Shown here: positions 34,101-44,071 of the stretch, piece by piece
Position numbering within the stretch: the stretch's first letter is position 1
Layout of the letters: every line of letters begins with the position of its first letter
NCBI GenBank assembly: GCA_015501055.1
Contig: JADNYV010000155.1
Coordinates: 1-64,000 of the forward strand
DNA length: 64,000 bases
Source of the DNA: Mucidula mucida
Lineage: Eukaryota > Basidiomycota > Agaricomycetes > Agaricales > Physalacriaceae
Direction: 5' to 3'
Translations under genes and position numbers: made by a program
The notes under the pieces: model-generated
The model's database searches: none
What the model saw: the letters and a program-made list of their open reading frames with translations, nothing else
Told to the model about the DNA's origin: nothing

Positions 34101-35566
34101 TGTACCGTCAGCATCTATTATCTTTTAGATATCTATGGCCTTGTTCTCGTGGTGAGTGACAGCTCTTCGAGATCTAAAGGTGTAATGACGTGCCTCGGTT
34201 GTATCCCAGACTCATTTCAACATGTTTGCGGCTGTTCGTCCTGCTACATGACATCTAGTGCGCCCTTCTTACCGTCCTCAGATTTCAGTCGTTGTTGTCC
34301 CTAAGTTCAACTTCACCGACATGTTACGAGGCATCGTCCAGCACAAAATCACTTCTTTGATGGTAGTCCCACCTCAAGTAGTGTTGCTTTGCAAGGTTCA
34401 AAATCCGTTCGTGGAGCAGGAAGCAGGCGTTGACAATTTTATTTATTTATTAGGATCCCATCGTCAAGCAATTCGACCTCTCCTCCGTGAGAGTCATCCT
34501 GTGTGCCGCCGCTCCTCTTTCCGGTGCGACTGGCTGTATCATCGTAGGATTGCTATTGACGTATAACAGCTGAGTTGTATGATCAGCTTCTGCAGTTGAT
34601 GCCACAGGTTTATATCGGACAAGCTTATGGTGCTTCTTCTTTCCAACTCTGGGTGCTCATTCTCATCGACCGAATAGGGTCTACTGAAGCCACCGGTGTG
34701 GTCTCCATGTGCCCCGTTCAGCAGAAGTGTGGACGTTTCGGGGGTGTTCTGGTACCAGGCGTTGAGGGCAAAGTTGTTAAAGCGGACTGCAGTCTCGCTG
34801 GTTACAATGAGGAAGGCGAGTTACACATCAAGACACCAGCAGCTGCAACTGGCTATCTCGACAACGACATAGCGTATGTTTCCTTGTTGACGTGTTATCG
34901 GTGCTCATCATCATGACAGAACGCACGAAACCTTTGTTGATGGGTACGTTCAAGTTACGAGCCACGGATTTATGAGTGTGCTAACGCGAGGAAGGTGGAT
35001 ACGTTCTGGAGATCTCGTCAGAATAGATGACAATAACGAAATCATCGTAGTTGACCGATTGAAGGTGACATCCGTCTAAATAGTCATGCATGCTTTTCTG
35101 ACACGGGATCTCCAGGAAATCATGAAGGTTTGCGTATTCGAACTTGGCTTTGACTCGGTGGTCTCAATCAGTTGCCAGGTGCGAGGCTTTCAAGTCGCTC
35201 CGGCTGAACTCGAAGGCTGCATTTTGGATCATCCTTATGCTGCTGATGTTTGTGTTGTTGGAGTTCCCCATCTGTACAACGGCGAGGTTCCGCTGGCCTT
35301 TGTGGTCCTTACAGCAGAAGGCCTGAAAGCTGCTGAAGCCGGCTCCCAAATTGTGACATCGGCTATCACGAAGGTGATTCTCCTAGAGCACTCTTTGATT
35401 CTCTCTGATTGACCTCTAGCACGTCGCGGCGAACAAAGCGTATTTCAAGCATCTTCATCACGTTGAGATTGTTCAGAGTGTGCCCAAAACGCCGAGTGGC
35501 AAGTTACTTCGCCGAGAATTGCGGGAAACGGCGCGGAATCTGATGGTGAAGGCTGCCAAACTTTAG
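25133..35566 (+). CDS. adenylate-forming enzyme (4-coumarate-CoA ligase/luciferase-like) with a DIRS element in an intron
   Basis: An ANL-superfamily enzyme that would activate a carboxylic acid with ATP and probably transfer it to CoA. Exons 1 (25133-25303) and 2 (25348-25374) encode the usual N-terminus (TPQFILDFHHPIRPQRP; TRTTGLA). The next exon starts only at 33270. The 7.9 kb between a GT at 25375 and an AG ending at 33269 is almost entirely a DIRS element on the opposite strand. Downstream exons read on cleanly: DYPICMWAVHRILGIV, the P-loop SSSSGTTGPPK, VPKFNFTDMLRGIVQHKI, GQAYG-STEATG, ATGYLDND, GWIRSGDLVRIDD, VRGFQVAPAELE and the C-terminal Lys loop TPSGKLLRREL; stop TAG at 35564-35566. 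About 15 introns are needed; no frameshift or stop was found. It lies upstream of an MFS transporter gene. Confidence 0.88.
25380..26074 (-). repeat. B2 - A2 - B1 split direct repeats of the DIRS element
   Basis: B2 is 25380-25607 and B1 is 25847-26074 (identical over 228 bp). A2 is 25679-25846 and abuts B1 directly. The linker 25608-25678 is unique. This block is the element's 3' terminus in its own sense and the template for rebuilding full-length circular cDNA. Confidence 0.92.
26686..27780 (-). CDS. DIRS tyrosine recombinase
   Basis: Site-specific recombinase that would integrate the circular cDNA in place of a DDE integrase. The catalytic set is visible: the first Arg in FFAQMRMGEILPK, the H-x-x-R box in TGHCFRIGGTTYYLLAG, a Trp in KAMGRWSSDAFLKYWR, and the nucleophile Tyr in that same stretch. 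The N-terminal part (VCQDYAQWIPYVPEATK and following) fits the core-binding domain. The frame is open for about 364 codons and may begin slightly upstream; the first ATG is not clear because the frame opens with GTG. It follows RT in element order. Confidence 0.88.
   Translation of the reverse strand: MRGSREQEDASNRLLGRRQAGARIYKARTIEIEEQVCQDYAQWIPYVPEATKTALGKAWALGSAKGHRVGLRDYLVWAEEAGIPRAERFPASTTNLEDYAASRLGEKGSGGIRGKIYGIRAFHIRNRLPWQTSIYLKYVLEGVKRSAPKDGKRPKRRPVTRQRLEMLAEDLNMDDPKDVAVFAIATMAFFAQMRMGEILPKCARMDMFDGERHATGKDMGEPVSQAGSRVLWLPWTKVAKEEGEEVIICAQRGTIDPTRAWELHEGMNEIGSDTPLGSYLDLDGKRHILTVRKFIARCNEVWEGRDMPRLTGHCFRIGGTTYYLLAGVPPDVVKAMGRWSSDAFLKYWRSLELLGILHAENLDM
27932..29754 (-). CDS. DIRS reverse transcriptase-RNase H
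   Basis: ATG at 29754 (MEEREMFPIVTPFIADEWE) leads to GPFTREELEGKIG. A 50-nt intron at 29416-29465 (GTGAGC...GGGCAG) then joins to FFRTAPMNVIEQRPGKLRI. Without splicing the two frames are separate. The polymerase catalytic acids are in KWVDDFIFF. RNase H acids follow in TLMVDASTSWGMG, IVEMAVRTL and HIRLRSDNQGVIGAL. The open frame to 27932 is uninterrupted. The 5' end overlaps the zinc-knuckle ORF in another frame. Confidence 0.85.
29813..30760 (-). CDS. DIRS Gag-like ORF with zinc-binding C-terminus
   Basis: About 315 codons: ISRHVRENMATGFFRPHYLS, then a conserved helical region (LKRMPWIEAFLMTCTGIEDY), then a Cys/His-rich tail with CCWCGSTAHRYGDC and CSLCGTAGHTAQEC, resembling CCHC/CCCH zinc knuckles for RNA binding. 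It probably represents the nucleocapsid part of Gag. It overlaps the coiled-coil ORF upstream by about 130 nt in another frame, so frameshifting or splicing may join them; I could not fix the junction. Confidence 0.7.
   Translation of the reverse strand: MPISRHVRENMATGFFRPHYLSFTTREECIKDMARDKNDTEKKLTFEGDSLVLKDKVPKPDLDLKLKRMPWIEAFLMTCTGIEDYYEPAEGRAPAAKLADQFRRLLKVCIERSADNNTNTTREKDGAEVESVEFKAVKLYTARIFDSWYRTKGMVDPSVWSEDTWTNCIGKATLARLSEMEKKVSKSGTSAEGAKSNYRRGETSSSAHSQKQGTKEAKEGATSTSGGGARKWRCCWCGSTAHRYGDCPGAESGSNTICKKQGKFWKDDNGNEYCLGYNGHREGCTRGTACRFTHSCSLCGTAGHTAQECRKCKAT
30628..33060 (-). CDS. DIRS Gag-like coiled-coil ORF(s)
   Basis: The first ATG of the element (33060) opens MAKTGKRENEATDDNDGPRI, an acidic segment that ends near 32464 at a GTGAGT donor. 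After about 250 nt a Lys/Ala/Glu-rich frame resumes (NKKKRKPAAAQKK) and runs open to 30628. It contains a long charged coiled coil near 31200-31450 and a basic stretch (SPKRRRKVAASPVR). The exact exon joins are unresolved. Composition and position before RT fit the Gag of fungal DIRS elements. Confidence 0.6.
33095..33262 (-). repeat. A1 terminal repeat of the DIRS element
   Basis: 168 bp identical to A2 at 25679-25846. It is the 5' terminus in element sense; its outer edge (33262) lies 7 nt before the splice acceptor AG of the host gene at 33269. Confidence 0.92.
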
Positions 35567-35818
35567 CTACGTCAGAACTTTGTGTATAGCGGGAGTTGTT
35601 CTCGCACCCTAAATAGATGCAATCGCACCTTAAATAGATCACCGACCATTCTAGTGTTCTTTGACAGCATTCCGTGTTGATCTCTGCTTTTCATCAGTCC
35701 ATCATGCAACTTCACGTTCGCCGGCTGGTTGCTCCGATTGTGCGTGGGAGACGAGCAACAGCATCCGAGCATTACTTACTCCCCACTTAACCTTTGGCGC
35801 AGAAGATTCAGACGCAGC

Positions 35819-37666
35819 ATGTCGTCGTCGCCCACTCATACAAGCCCTCCTTGCTTAGACAAAGAACCGAAAGGGGAAATTGATTCTGGTATTCTGCAGG
35901 AAAGCGGAGTCGCCGAAGACGCCACCGCTGTTTATGATGAAGGGCTGCCTGCCTGGGGAACCGGTAAATATCCTCCAGACCTCTACCTATAGTTCTCATA
36001 GTTACGCATCACAGTGGCAGGATCCTGGCTCGTACAATTCTGCATTATCGGACTTCCTCTATCCTTTGGTGTGACTGAAAGCTTCTACGCGAGGGACTTT
36101 CTCGCAAACTATACACCGTCCCAGATCAACTGGATTGGTATGATTCTTCTTTGTGCATGGCAATAGCATCCTCACACTCACGTTCTAGGGTCCATTCAGT
36201 TCTGCTTCATGTATCTTCTCGGACTATCAGTCGCAGGCTTGTATGTCATTTGACTCTTCGCTACCCTCGCATTGATGCAAACCTCGTAGGTTCGACGCAG
36301 GTCATTTTCACATCATTTCTATAGCAGGATGTACTCTCTTTGTCTTCAGGTAACATGTGCCCTTATCCTGTGGTAATGCCTACCACGCTCAACTTTACTA
36401 GCATGTTCATGTTATCGTTGGCTCAACGAGGGCAATACTATCAAGTCTTCTTATCGCAAGGACTCGGCATGGGTATAGGAACTGGCGTGGTGTACACACC
36501 GACATCGTCTGTTGTTGCTCATCATTTTCGACGGAGAAGAGGGTTGGCCATGGTAAGCCGTTTCAACTGTTATCTGTAGGTCCCATTGAATCATCACAGT
36601 GTCTAGGGCATCATCACCACTGGTAGCGCAGTAGGCGGTTTCTTTTTTTCAGTTATTCTTGGTCAGTTCCTTGACGGTGACGTCGGTTTCGCCTGGGGAA
36701 TTCGCATATGCGCCTTCATATGCCTCGTATGCCTCACAGCAGCGAACACAATGATGCGAACCAACTATCCGCCCCGCGTTTCAGCGGCTGGTACGGCGCC
36801 GTCCTCGGGGAAACCCCTCAAGTCGCTCATACGATCCCCGCCCTACGTCTTTATAATTGCTTTCGGACTTGTGATCTCCCTCTCTCTTTACAACCCCATG
36901 TTCTCCGTCGAACTATTCGCGACAGAACAGGACAATATACCGAACAATCTTACGAACTATCTCGTCGCAATCATCAACCTCACGAGTACACTTGGTCGGA
37001 CCATACCCAATGGACTGGCGGATCGCTATGGCGTACTTCCTGTGTACATTCCAAGCGTTGCTGCCGCAGGTGGAATACTGTTCTCTCATGTTATTTCGTC
37101 AATTCTAATGCGTGTTGATGCAGGTGTTGTGGCCTTGGTCATGATGGTCTGTAAGTCGTCGGCATCAATCATTGTTTTCTGCATCCTGTGCGCACTTCAT
37201 ATTATATCGCGATTGATGCATACTCATGCATCTCCAGATATGGCTTTTTCTCCGGGACGGGTTAGCTCAATTACGATGTTACACTGGCAGGACGTCTGAG
37301 CTCATTTGTAGCGGTGTCTCTATTCTTCCCTGCCGTACTTTCCTTGGATCCTGATATGACTCGGTCGGGGTAAGTCGATACCTTTCCCCCGTTTTAGTTT
37401 GATGCTGTTCTTCACGGATACCATAGACTTCGACTCGCCATGGCCTCAGTTCCTGTTGGACTCGCATCTCTAGTAGGAACACCCATTGCTGCAGCGATTG
37501 TGGGAGACAGTCACAAGTGGTGGGCAGGAAGTGTCTTTACGGGAGTAGGTCTTCTCCGCCGCGGTCGAATGAGCACTGAATAAGTTGCAAGGTCCTGGAA
37601 TTAGCCTCAGCGGCGCTTCTTCTGGCTGTGTATCTGACAAAGTCCCGTCTGGCCAGTGCTCGTTGA
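35819..37666 (+). CDS. MFS transporter, monocarboxylate-permease-like
   Basis: ATG at 35819 gives MSSSPTHTSPPCLDKEPKGE, a cytosolic head, then helices such as GSWLVQFCIIGLPLSFGVTE, SIQFCFMYLLGLSVAGLFD and GLGMGIGTGVVYTPTSSVVA with the loop HHFRRRRGLAMGI. A second bundle starts at YVFIIAFGLVISLSLYNPMF and includes LGRTIPNGLADRYGVLPVY. The last intron (about 37543-37591) leads to VLELASAALLLAVYLTKSRL and the stop at 37664-37666. The topology and the two six-helix halves match fungal monocarboxylate-transporter-like carriers. One junction near 37150-37240 does not splice cleanly in a canonical way and could hide a small lesion. It lies 250 bp downstream of the adenylating enzyme, same strand; a joint role in export or uptake of its substrate is plausible. 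Confidence 0.82.
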
Positions 37667-37790
37667 GAAGTCCGGTTTTCCGATGGTTGTACTGGGTATT
37701 TCGGGCCGAAGTTTTAAAAAAAGAATTAAGAAAGAAGGGTGTCGGAGTTTATAGATTATAGATTACATCGATTACGGCTCGTACTACTTC

Positions 37791-38440
37791 TTACCTTTCG
37801 ATTTGCTCGTCTTCACGTTCTGCACGCTGCACACTCTCCCTTGCAACAGTATCGAGTTCCGCCAACGATGGTTTAGTCATCTTGGACGCAGGCGCGCGGG
37901 TGACCAGAATGCACATAGCAATCTGTAAGGCCATTGAGATCAGTCTCGTCACTTGAGAAGTGTTTTTTCACTGACCGCGCCACTCAACGCATGACTCCAG
38001 ACCAGCGCTACGCGCGCGCTCAACAAGGGTGCATTGATGCGTACCATCCTCAAGCCCTGGATCATCCGCCATGCACTGCGGTATCGACATGACGGACGGA
38101 AGATACCGATGTCTTGTCAAATCTTCCGGTTGATCCTGCAGCGCTTGTGCAAAATACGCTCGATGTAAATGGAGCAGGACTATGTGACTCAAGTCAGCCG
38201 GACGAGACCATCGTCTCTAGGAATGGAATCACTAACCAGTTTCTTTATACATCAAGACAAGCCACCGCCGCATGTAATGTATGGCGCTCTGATCCCCAAT
38301 CGTCGAACAAGCCTGCAGCTCACTAGGGACGGGGAAGTCGCGTATCTTCCTATCCAAATCGACAACGACCGAGTATGGCGGTACTTTAGAACCAATGGCG
38401 GCGGTCATGACGGTATGCACGAGGGTGGTATATTGGAATG
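37791..38440 (-). pseudogene. C-terminal fragment of a fungal-specific transcription factor (PF04082-type)
   Basis: Segments VPPYSVVVDLDRKIRDFPVP, HIVLLHLHRAYFAQALQDQP, YRSAWRMIQGLRMVRINAPL and AMCILVTRAPASKMTKPSLA match the C-terminal half of Zn2Cys6 regulators with the fungal-specific transcription-factor domain. The stop TAA is at 37791. Between the second and third segments (near 38075) the reading frame shifts by a base or two and no intron explains it. The Zn2Cys6 DNA-binding head and the first half of the domain are missing upstream of about 38440. It sits tail-to-tail with the MFS gene and may be the relic of a pathway regulator. Confidence 0.65.
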
Positions 38441-39112
38441 TCCGATTGTGAACTAAAACGTGGCTCGATCAATACGAGACAACGAAAGAAAGGATTCAGC
38501 CATTTCTCGACGATAACTGATCAAGTTTTAGCTGCACTTTTCTCAGTATCAGGAACTGTCAGATTGGGAGAGCTTGGGGAATAATCAAACCTGGACGACG
38601 ATGGGGGCAGCGGTGAGGGTTGCCCAAAGTGTATGTTCGCTCACACCATGGTCATAACTGAGGGGTACTTATTTCATTTAGATTGGTTTGCACCTGAACA
38701 GCGCGCGCTGGAAGCTCAGCGAAGATCTTACTCAGCGGCGCAGCCGTTTGTTCTGGCAGTTATATACCTACGCCGTCTGGCAGGTAGTATTCCTCGTTCC
38801 GTTTCTGTTTCCTCTGCAAGCTCATCGTCCTGCAGAGCTTTCAATATGGCAGACCACCTATCATGCCTAAAGACTATATTGATTGCCCATTTCCGATAGA
38901 CACAGAAGAGACCATTGGTGCTGACGGTGGACGGGAGAGTGGGCGTGTACCAGCAAGAAACTTACCATGGCTTGAATGGCGTGAAGCGTCGTATTCCTAC
39001 GTGAGCGCGTCGCGGCTAGATGGTGCCGATCGATCAGCGCCCTTTCCAATTCTGGATAACGACGGCCTCGACCAATCTATGTTTCTGACTTCCTGCTACC
39101 ACTCGAGAATTC
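38441..39112. other. intergenic
   Basis: No gene is supported. The missing N-terminal half of the transcription factor was not found here. Frames of 60-110 codons lack recognisable motifs. Confidence 0.4.
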
Positions 39113-40381
39113 ATGTCGGAAATGGCTCAACTTTGCGATATAACAATCGAGCCTGGGTGCAGCCTAGAGTCTTTTTACTTTCTCGAGGATGAGCTGGTAG
39201 GTTGACCCGCGTCCTTTGCTTCAACCCACTTCATCATAGCTCCAGGAGCTGGATGGGACTGAATATCATATGGGCATGTCAAGGGGCGATATCAGCAATT
39301 ACTCGTCTATTACAACTACAAAACGTACGTGATTTTGTCCACTTCAAGCACACAGATTTCATTTCCCCCCTAGTTCATCGTGACATGATACAACTAATCA
39401 GATCTGGTTCTTGGGCGCTTCTTCCGTCGTTGGATACTCTCAGGAAGATCCGCGACCTGTTCGCCTACAATAATAAAACATCAACGTCAACAGTTGCAAG
39501 GAAGTTGTTCACCGCGGTACGTTTGCAGCTGGAATTGTGATTCTCTCGTTGACACAGCTCATAGACGTTGCCACAAAAGGAGTACGAGTACGAGTTCCTA
39601 CCTGTCTGTTCTCCCGCAAAATTGCCTATATACGTTGGGAAGGCGCGCCATGACTATCCATACCGCAACTTTCCTCGCGTCAAAACAACGATCCACCCTT
39701 GCTTTGGTCCTTGGCCCCATCTTCACATATGATACATTGAAACACTCCAATGATACTCTCAATCCCTTCGCCAATGATGATACGCGCCAAAGACTGGTAT
39801 AAGACATTATCACTATGACTTCCATGTGCGTCAACCTCTCGTGGTTACATGGGACTTGGTATGACTTTCCGGATCGCAAAATCGTATCCGCCCGCCCGGA
39901 TCCACGCCCCAAACCCCAGCTTCCTCCCATAGATGACGCGGACAAGCGTGGAACGGAGCAGCACAGTCTACGATACGATGAGGAGGACGAAGATGAGAAC
40001 GATGGTTACGCAACTGACGCAGTACGCGATACCGATGACCCTCGTATCCATGCGAGGCGCAAAAGACTGCAGGCATATATGGCGAAACACAATCGACGTT
40101 ATCAGGATGAGGCCGAGGGCGAGGGAAGCCGTGCTCAGCGCAAGAGAAACCGCTCTGACTCTCCACCCGAAGACACACCGACTGTCCGGCGGTCGAAGAG
40201 AGTGCAGTTAGGTGCCTCTGGACAGTCTGAGGTCGCTTCCACGAAGCGAAAGACGTTTGCCCCGATCAGAGGAAGAACTTCAAAGCATCCAGCCCGTAGC
40301 TCTCCAGCGCTGGATGATACTGCAGCATCTCCTCCCGCTGCACGTCGATCGGCGCGGACCCGTAAAGTCATTTCGCGGTAG
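39113..40381 (+). pseudogene. copy 1 of an unknown three-member local family (broken)
   Basis: It starts MSEMAQLCDITIEPG at 39113, with introns placed as in the intact copy at 42470. Shared blocks are MSRGDISNYSS, LVHRDMIQLIRSGSWALLPS, RKIRDLFAYNN, EFLPVCSPAKLPIYV and VNLSWLHGTW, ending in a basic tail RRSARTRKVISR. Three lesions are visible against copy 2: an extra base near 39331, a frameshift just after the HPCF codons near 39697, and an in-frame TAA near 39800. The downstream acidic/basic tail (39815-40381) stays open. No known domain was recognised. Confidence 0.75.
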
Positions 40382-40602
40382 ATACTCTTCGTGATATTAC
40401 AGCGTGTTTCTCTCAATCAAATGTCATGTTCGTTGGACGCTCTTAGCAGGCAAATATTTTCTGAGCATAACATGTCATTCATCTCCATAGGGTTCATACA
40501 TACATGGGGGCCTAGCAATACGACTACCAATTCTTTCTACGTGCCTTCTTCGTCTTACCTTTCTTGGGCTAGATCTCTTCAGTCTTATCTTCACCTTCCG
40601 CC

Positions 40603-41903
40603 TTAGTACGAGACCGCGTCCGGTATGCCGGCGGAGCTGAAGCGGCTTGTGGCGCACCAGCAGGAGGATTCTTTTTCGCTCTCTTGGCTTTCGGCTGGTC
40701 GACGTTGCGAGTCGGTCCAAAACTTCTTTCGCCCGTGTGTCGTGATTTTGTCCCACGCATCCATAATGGCGAACGGCGGGCTCAAGTGGAGATCGAGCAC
40801 ACCAATCGTGGTAAATGGATGGACGTGAAAAGAGACATGTGTCGTGTCTGCCCCCGGATCGATGGACTGGCCGGGCTTTTGGGCAATCGGATAGCACTCG
40901 TCCATAAGAATCGGAAGCATCTCGTATGGGAATGTCCCATCCGGTGACTGGAGAACTTGAAGAACCTAGTATTCGCGCTCGTCTTTGCCGATTAACTTCT
41001 AATGAATCCAGTAACATACCTCTTCGTAAAATCGTCTCCTATCAATGTCCTGTCCCAACGCGCGTACTTCTTTGGTGTAATCCCGGACAACTTTCAAGAC
41101 CTCCAGGGAGTTAAGGAATGCAAATGCTCCATTGTCCCCCAGACGGTGTAAATTTACCGCGCCTACAAACAAACTGAGCGATATTGCGAAGTGAAGCAAA
41201 CATTCACCTACCTCGCCAGAAGTTTCGCCGCGTATCTAGGTTCAACATTCCCGGTTTCTCGTATCCCAGATAATACTGTAGTGTTTCGACCGCAAATTCA
41301 CATAACGGGTCACGGGGGTCTTTGAAGTGAAGCTATATATACATCATAACGGGTCACGGACCACTTTGGTCAGGCACGAGCCTCCAAATAAGGGAATTTC
41401 AGGTCCCGCTATAAGCGGAACTGTCCAAAAAAGGCAATTTAAGGGTCTGTGAAGCTGTTCGCTGTAACTTCAGACCATAATGGGTCACAGGCTGTGAAGT
41501 TACGGTCGAAACGCTACAGTAATCCAAGCGAGTCATCTGCCCAGAGTACAGTCTAAGTTTGTTCCAACGGAGCGAACATGATATCACTCACCATTTCTGG
41601 TTTAGCCCAACTGTCGCTACGTTCCAAGCCATGGCACCGCTCAATGAGGCCACAGAAGTTTTGCTGAAACGTGATGTTGCAGTGGTCTGCATCTCCAAGC
41701 GTATTCAATCGCTTCTGCAGTTTTGCTGACTGGCGATTGTCGCCATCCTTGGCCTTGTTGAGCCGTATCTTCGGAGTTTCTGCGCCAGAAATGTATGCCT
41801 CATCGAATGGGCCCTCGTACTTGTAATTCGGATCCTCCGGCGTGACTAGGGCGCAAGGACTCTGTAAGGGCTTCCGTTCGCGTAGGTTCATGGTGGGGGA
41901 CAA
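40603..41903 (-). CDS. unknown protein with a MITE in an intron
   Basis: Exon 1 (41903-41592) encodes MSPTMNLRERKPLQSPCALV to KPEM. A large intron then contains the 244-bp MITE (41276-41519). Later exons give GAVNLHRLGDNGAFAFLNSL, VVRDYTKEVRALGQDIDRRR, then VLQVLQSPDGTFPYEMLPIL and HPFTTIGVLDLHLSPPFAIM, with a stop at 40603. A basic alternative tail in another frame runs to 40569. The junction between the small exon at 41212-41235 and the exon at about 41155 does not keep frame in my model, so either a splice site is misplaced or the gene is damaged. No known domain was recognised. It lies between copies 1 and 2 of the local family, on the opposite strand. Confidence 0.5.
41276..41519. mobile_element. 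Tc1/mariner-type MITE, 244 bp, copy 1
   Basis: It begins CTGTAGTGTTTCGACCG and its end complement reads CTGTAGCGTTTCGACCG; TA dinucleotides flank it (41274-41275 and 41520-41521). It is nearly identical (about three differences) to 48093-48336 and carries no coding capacity. TA duplication suggests mobilisation by a Tc1/mariner-superfamily transposase. It lies inside an intron of the minus-strand unknown gene. Confidence 0.9.
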
Positions 41904-42469
41904 AATGGTGCGGGTGCTCGACCGACAAACGATAGTTGATTATATACATCGAATGCCTTTGTTCTCTTATTTTGGCGAGAACAAGTAGCCTTTTCAGGGT
42001 AGACAATGTCTCCCGGTACAGCCTTGTGGACTACAGCTGGACACTTGTACGTACAAGAGCGGAGCTGAGTCCGACAACGATGGCGGTTGCTGGTGCTACG
42101 ATATTACGCAGCTTCCAGCGCAAGTATATAACTGCGAGACATGTCAATCCAGAGGTATCCTCAAAAGAAGGAGTTCTGAGAAGATTTCATGGTGCAAAGT
42201 ACTTACATCGGGGACGATCTCGATTGCAGGGGTCCATCAGTCAATGGCGATTATTTGTCCAGGGGACAAAAGAAAAAATCATGACGCGAAAAACAATGAA
42301 GCGCCGATAGGAGGACAAAAACAAAAGTCAGCACGCGTCAATCACGCTAATCACGTGGTTTGGTTAGCCCGATCGGGCACAAAGCGAGTCGGTTGACTTT
42401 GAACCATCACCATCACCATCACCGTCTATCCATAACTGTCCACCCATTCTTCTCTCCACATCGAATAAT
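41904..42469. other. intergenic between divergent genes
   Basis: It contains the upstream regions of the minus-strand unknown gene and of family copy 2. A short CAT/CCATCA repeat (ccatcaccatcaccatcacc) lies near 42403-42423. No gene is supported. Confidence 0.45.
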
Positions 42470-43832
42470 ATGTTTGAAGTAGCACAACTTGCTGATATAA
42501 CGACTATTTCCTCCTCCACTGATGTAGAGCCCTTTAATCTTGTTATTGGGAATGTCCTGGTTCGTTAACCTATATGCCTCATTTCCACTGCCTTACTATC
42601 CTGATTCTAGGGACTCGATGCTCTGGAGTATCATCTGGGATTGTCCAGAGGAGAAATCACGAAGTACACGGACATCATGACCACACCGCGTACGACCTCT
42701 ACACATTTCGAAGGATCCAAAGTCTCATTTTTATTAGTTCATCGCGACATGATCAATCTCTTCAAGTCCAATTTGTGGACGCTTCTTCCACCTTTGGATG
42801 TCATTAAAACGATGTGGGACTTGTTCGAATATAATCAGAGCCTATCAACGACAACGCTTGCCAGGAGGATGTTTACTCAGGTAAGTTCCAACTCAGAAAG
42901 TAAGCGCGCTCAACTGATTTGACTGCTAGGACTTGGCGGAAAATCCGGTGAACCCGTACCAATACGAACTCTTGCCTGTCTGTACTCCAGACAAGCTCCC
43001 CATCTATATCCGCGACAAGCGTTACGACTATCCTTACAGCAATCTTCCTCGCATCGAAACTTCAATCCATCCGTGCTTCGTCATCAAGTCGCTTTGCCAC
43101 TACGTCGCTGAAGGCAACTTGGACTATGCTCCCAATTCGCTCATCGCCAACCGACATTGGAGACGCTTGATTTCCGAGATTGGCATCACCTCTTCGCTCG
43201 CTATAAATCTCTCGTGGTTGCATGGGACTTGGAATGACTATCCGGAGCGTCCTGCAGTAGCTGCCCGCCCGGATCCCGTACCCATTCTCGCATCATCAAA
43301 CGAGGAGAACACAGAGGACGAGAACGACGACTACACGACTGACGAACCACGCGACCTGTATGATCCCCGTGCGCTGTACGTGCTTCAGGCCATGGATGCG
43401 TACATGGCGAAACACGATAAACGTATTGAGGTTGAGCAGGGAGAAAGGGAAGCCCAGCGTACTCCCCCCGTCGCCGAGCAGTCAATTCGCTCAGATTCGT
43501 CTGTCAACTCCACTGACGTGCAGCCACCCACCACCGTGCCACCGCGGCGGTCTCAGCGTGTGAAACCGACCAATGTCGTGCAACCTGCTCTCGTGTCTAA
43601 GAAGCGAGCGAGGGCGGCCGTCTCCAGTCCTGCGAGTTCCGTCGACGAGTCACTGTCAAAACGGCAGCGTTCGACTAAGAAGGAGGCTCCGAAGAAGAAG
43701 TCTTCAGCTCGCAGTTCGCCCGCAGGGGATGCTTATACAGCTCCGCTGCCTCCTTCAGGGCATGCTTCTATAGCGCCGCCGCCTCCTGCAGTACGTAGGT
43801 CCGCGCGGACGCGTAAGGTTGTTTTTCGATAG
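42470..43832 (+). CDS. copy 2 of the unknown local family (intact)
   Basis: ATG at 42470, with introns near 42561-42610 and 42881-42929, gives about 420 aa in an unbroken frame. The N-terminal part (MFEVAQLADITTISSSTDVE, GLDALEYHLGLSRGEITKYT, LVHRDMINLFKSNLWTLLPP) and middle (YELLPVCTPDKLPIYIRDKR, INLSWLHGTWNDYPERP) look globular. The C-terminal 190 residues are acidic, then very basic, ending RRSARTRKVVFR, which suggests a nuclear protein. I recognise no catalytic or binding domain. Local triplication with decay of two copies suggests a fast-evolving, lineage-restricted family. Confidence 0.75.
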
Positions 43833-44071
43833 ATATTGAATAATCATACCTTACTTGTGTATCTCTACTGTATCTACTTCTGTTGGTGCATCACGTGCAT
43901 CATTATTAGACAGATCGTTCCACGTTTAGTAGCGCTTCCACGAGAAACAGTGTAGATAAAAATGCGCAATCATCGCATCACGTGGTGAATCAGCCCGAAC
44001 ACAGTGTTAGCTTTAAACCACCACTATCGACCCTCATTTACAATTTTCCAGCACGTTCTAATTGTGATGCC

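Noticed and set aside
42403..42423. CATCAC repeats resembling a His tag (vector contamination)
   Set aside because: It is a short natural-looking trinucleotide run in non-coding DNA upstream of a fungal gene, with no vector sequence around it.
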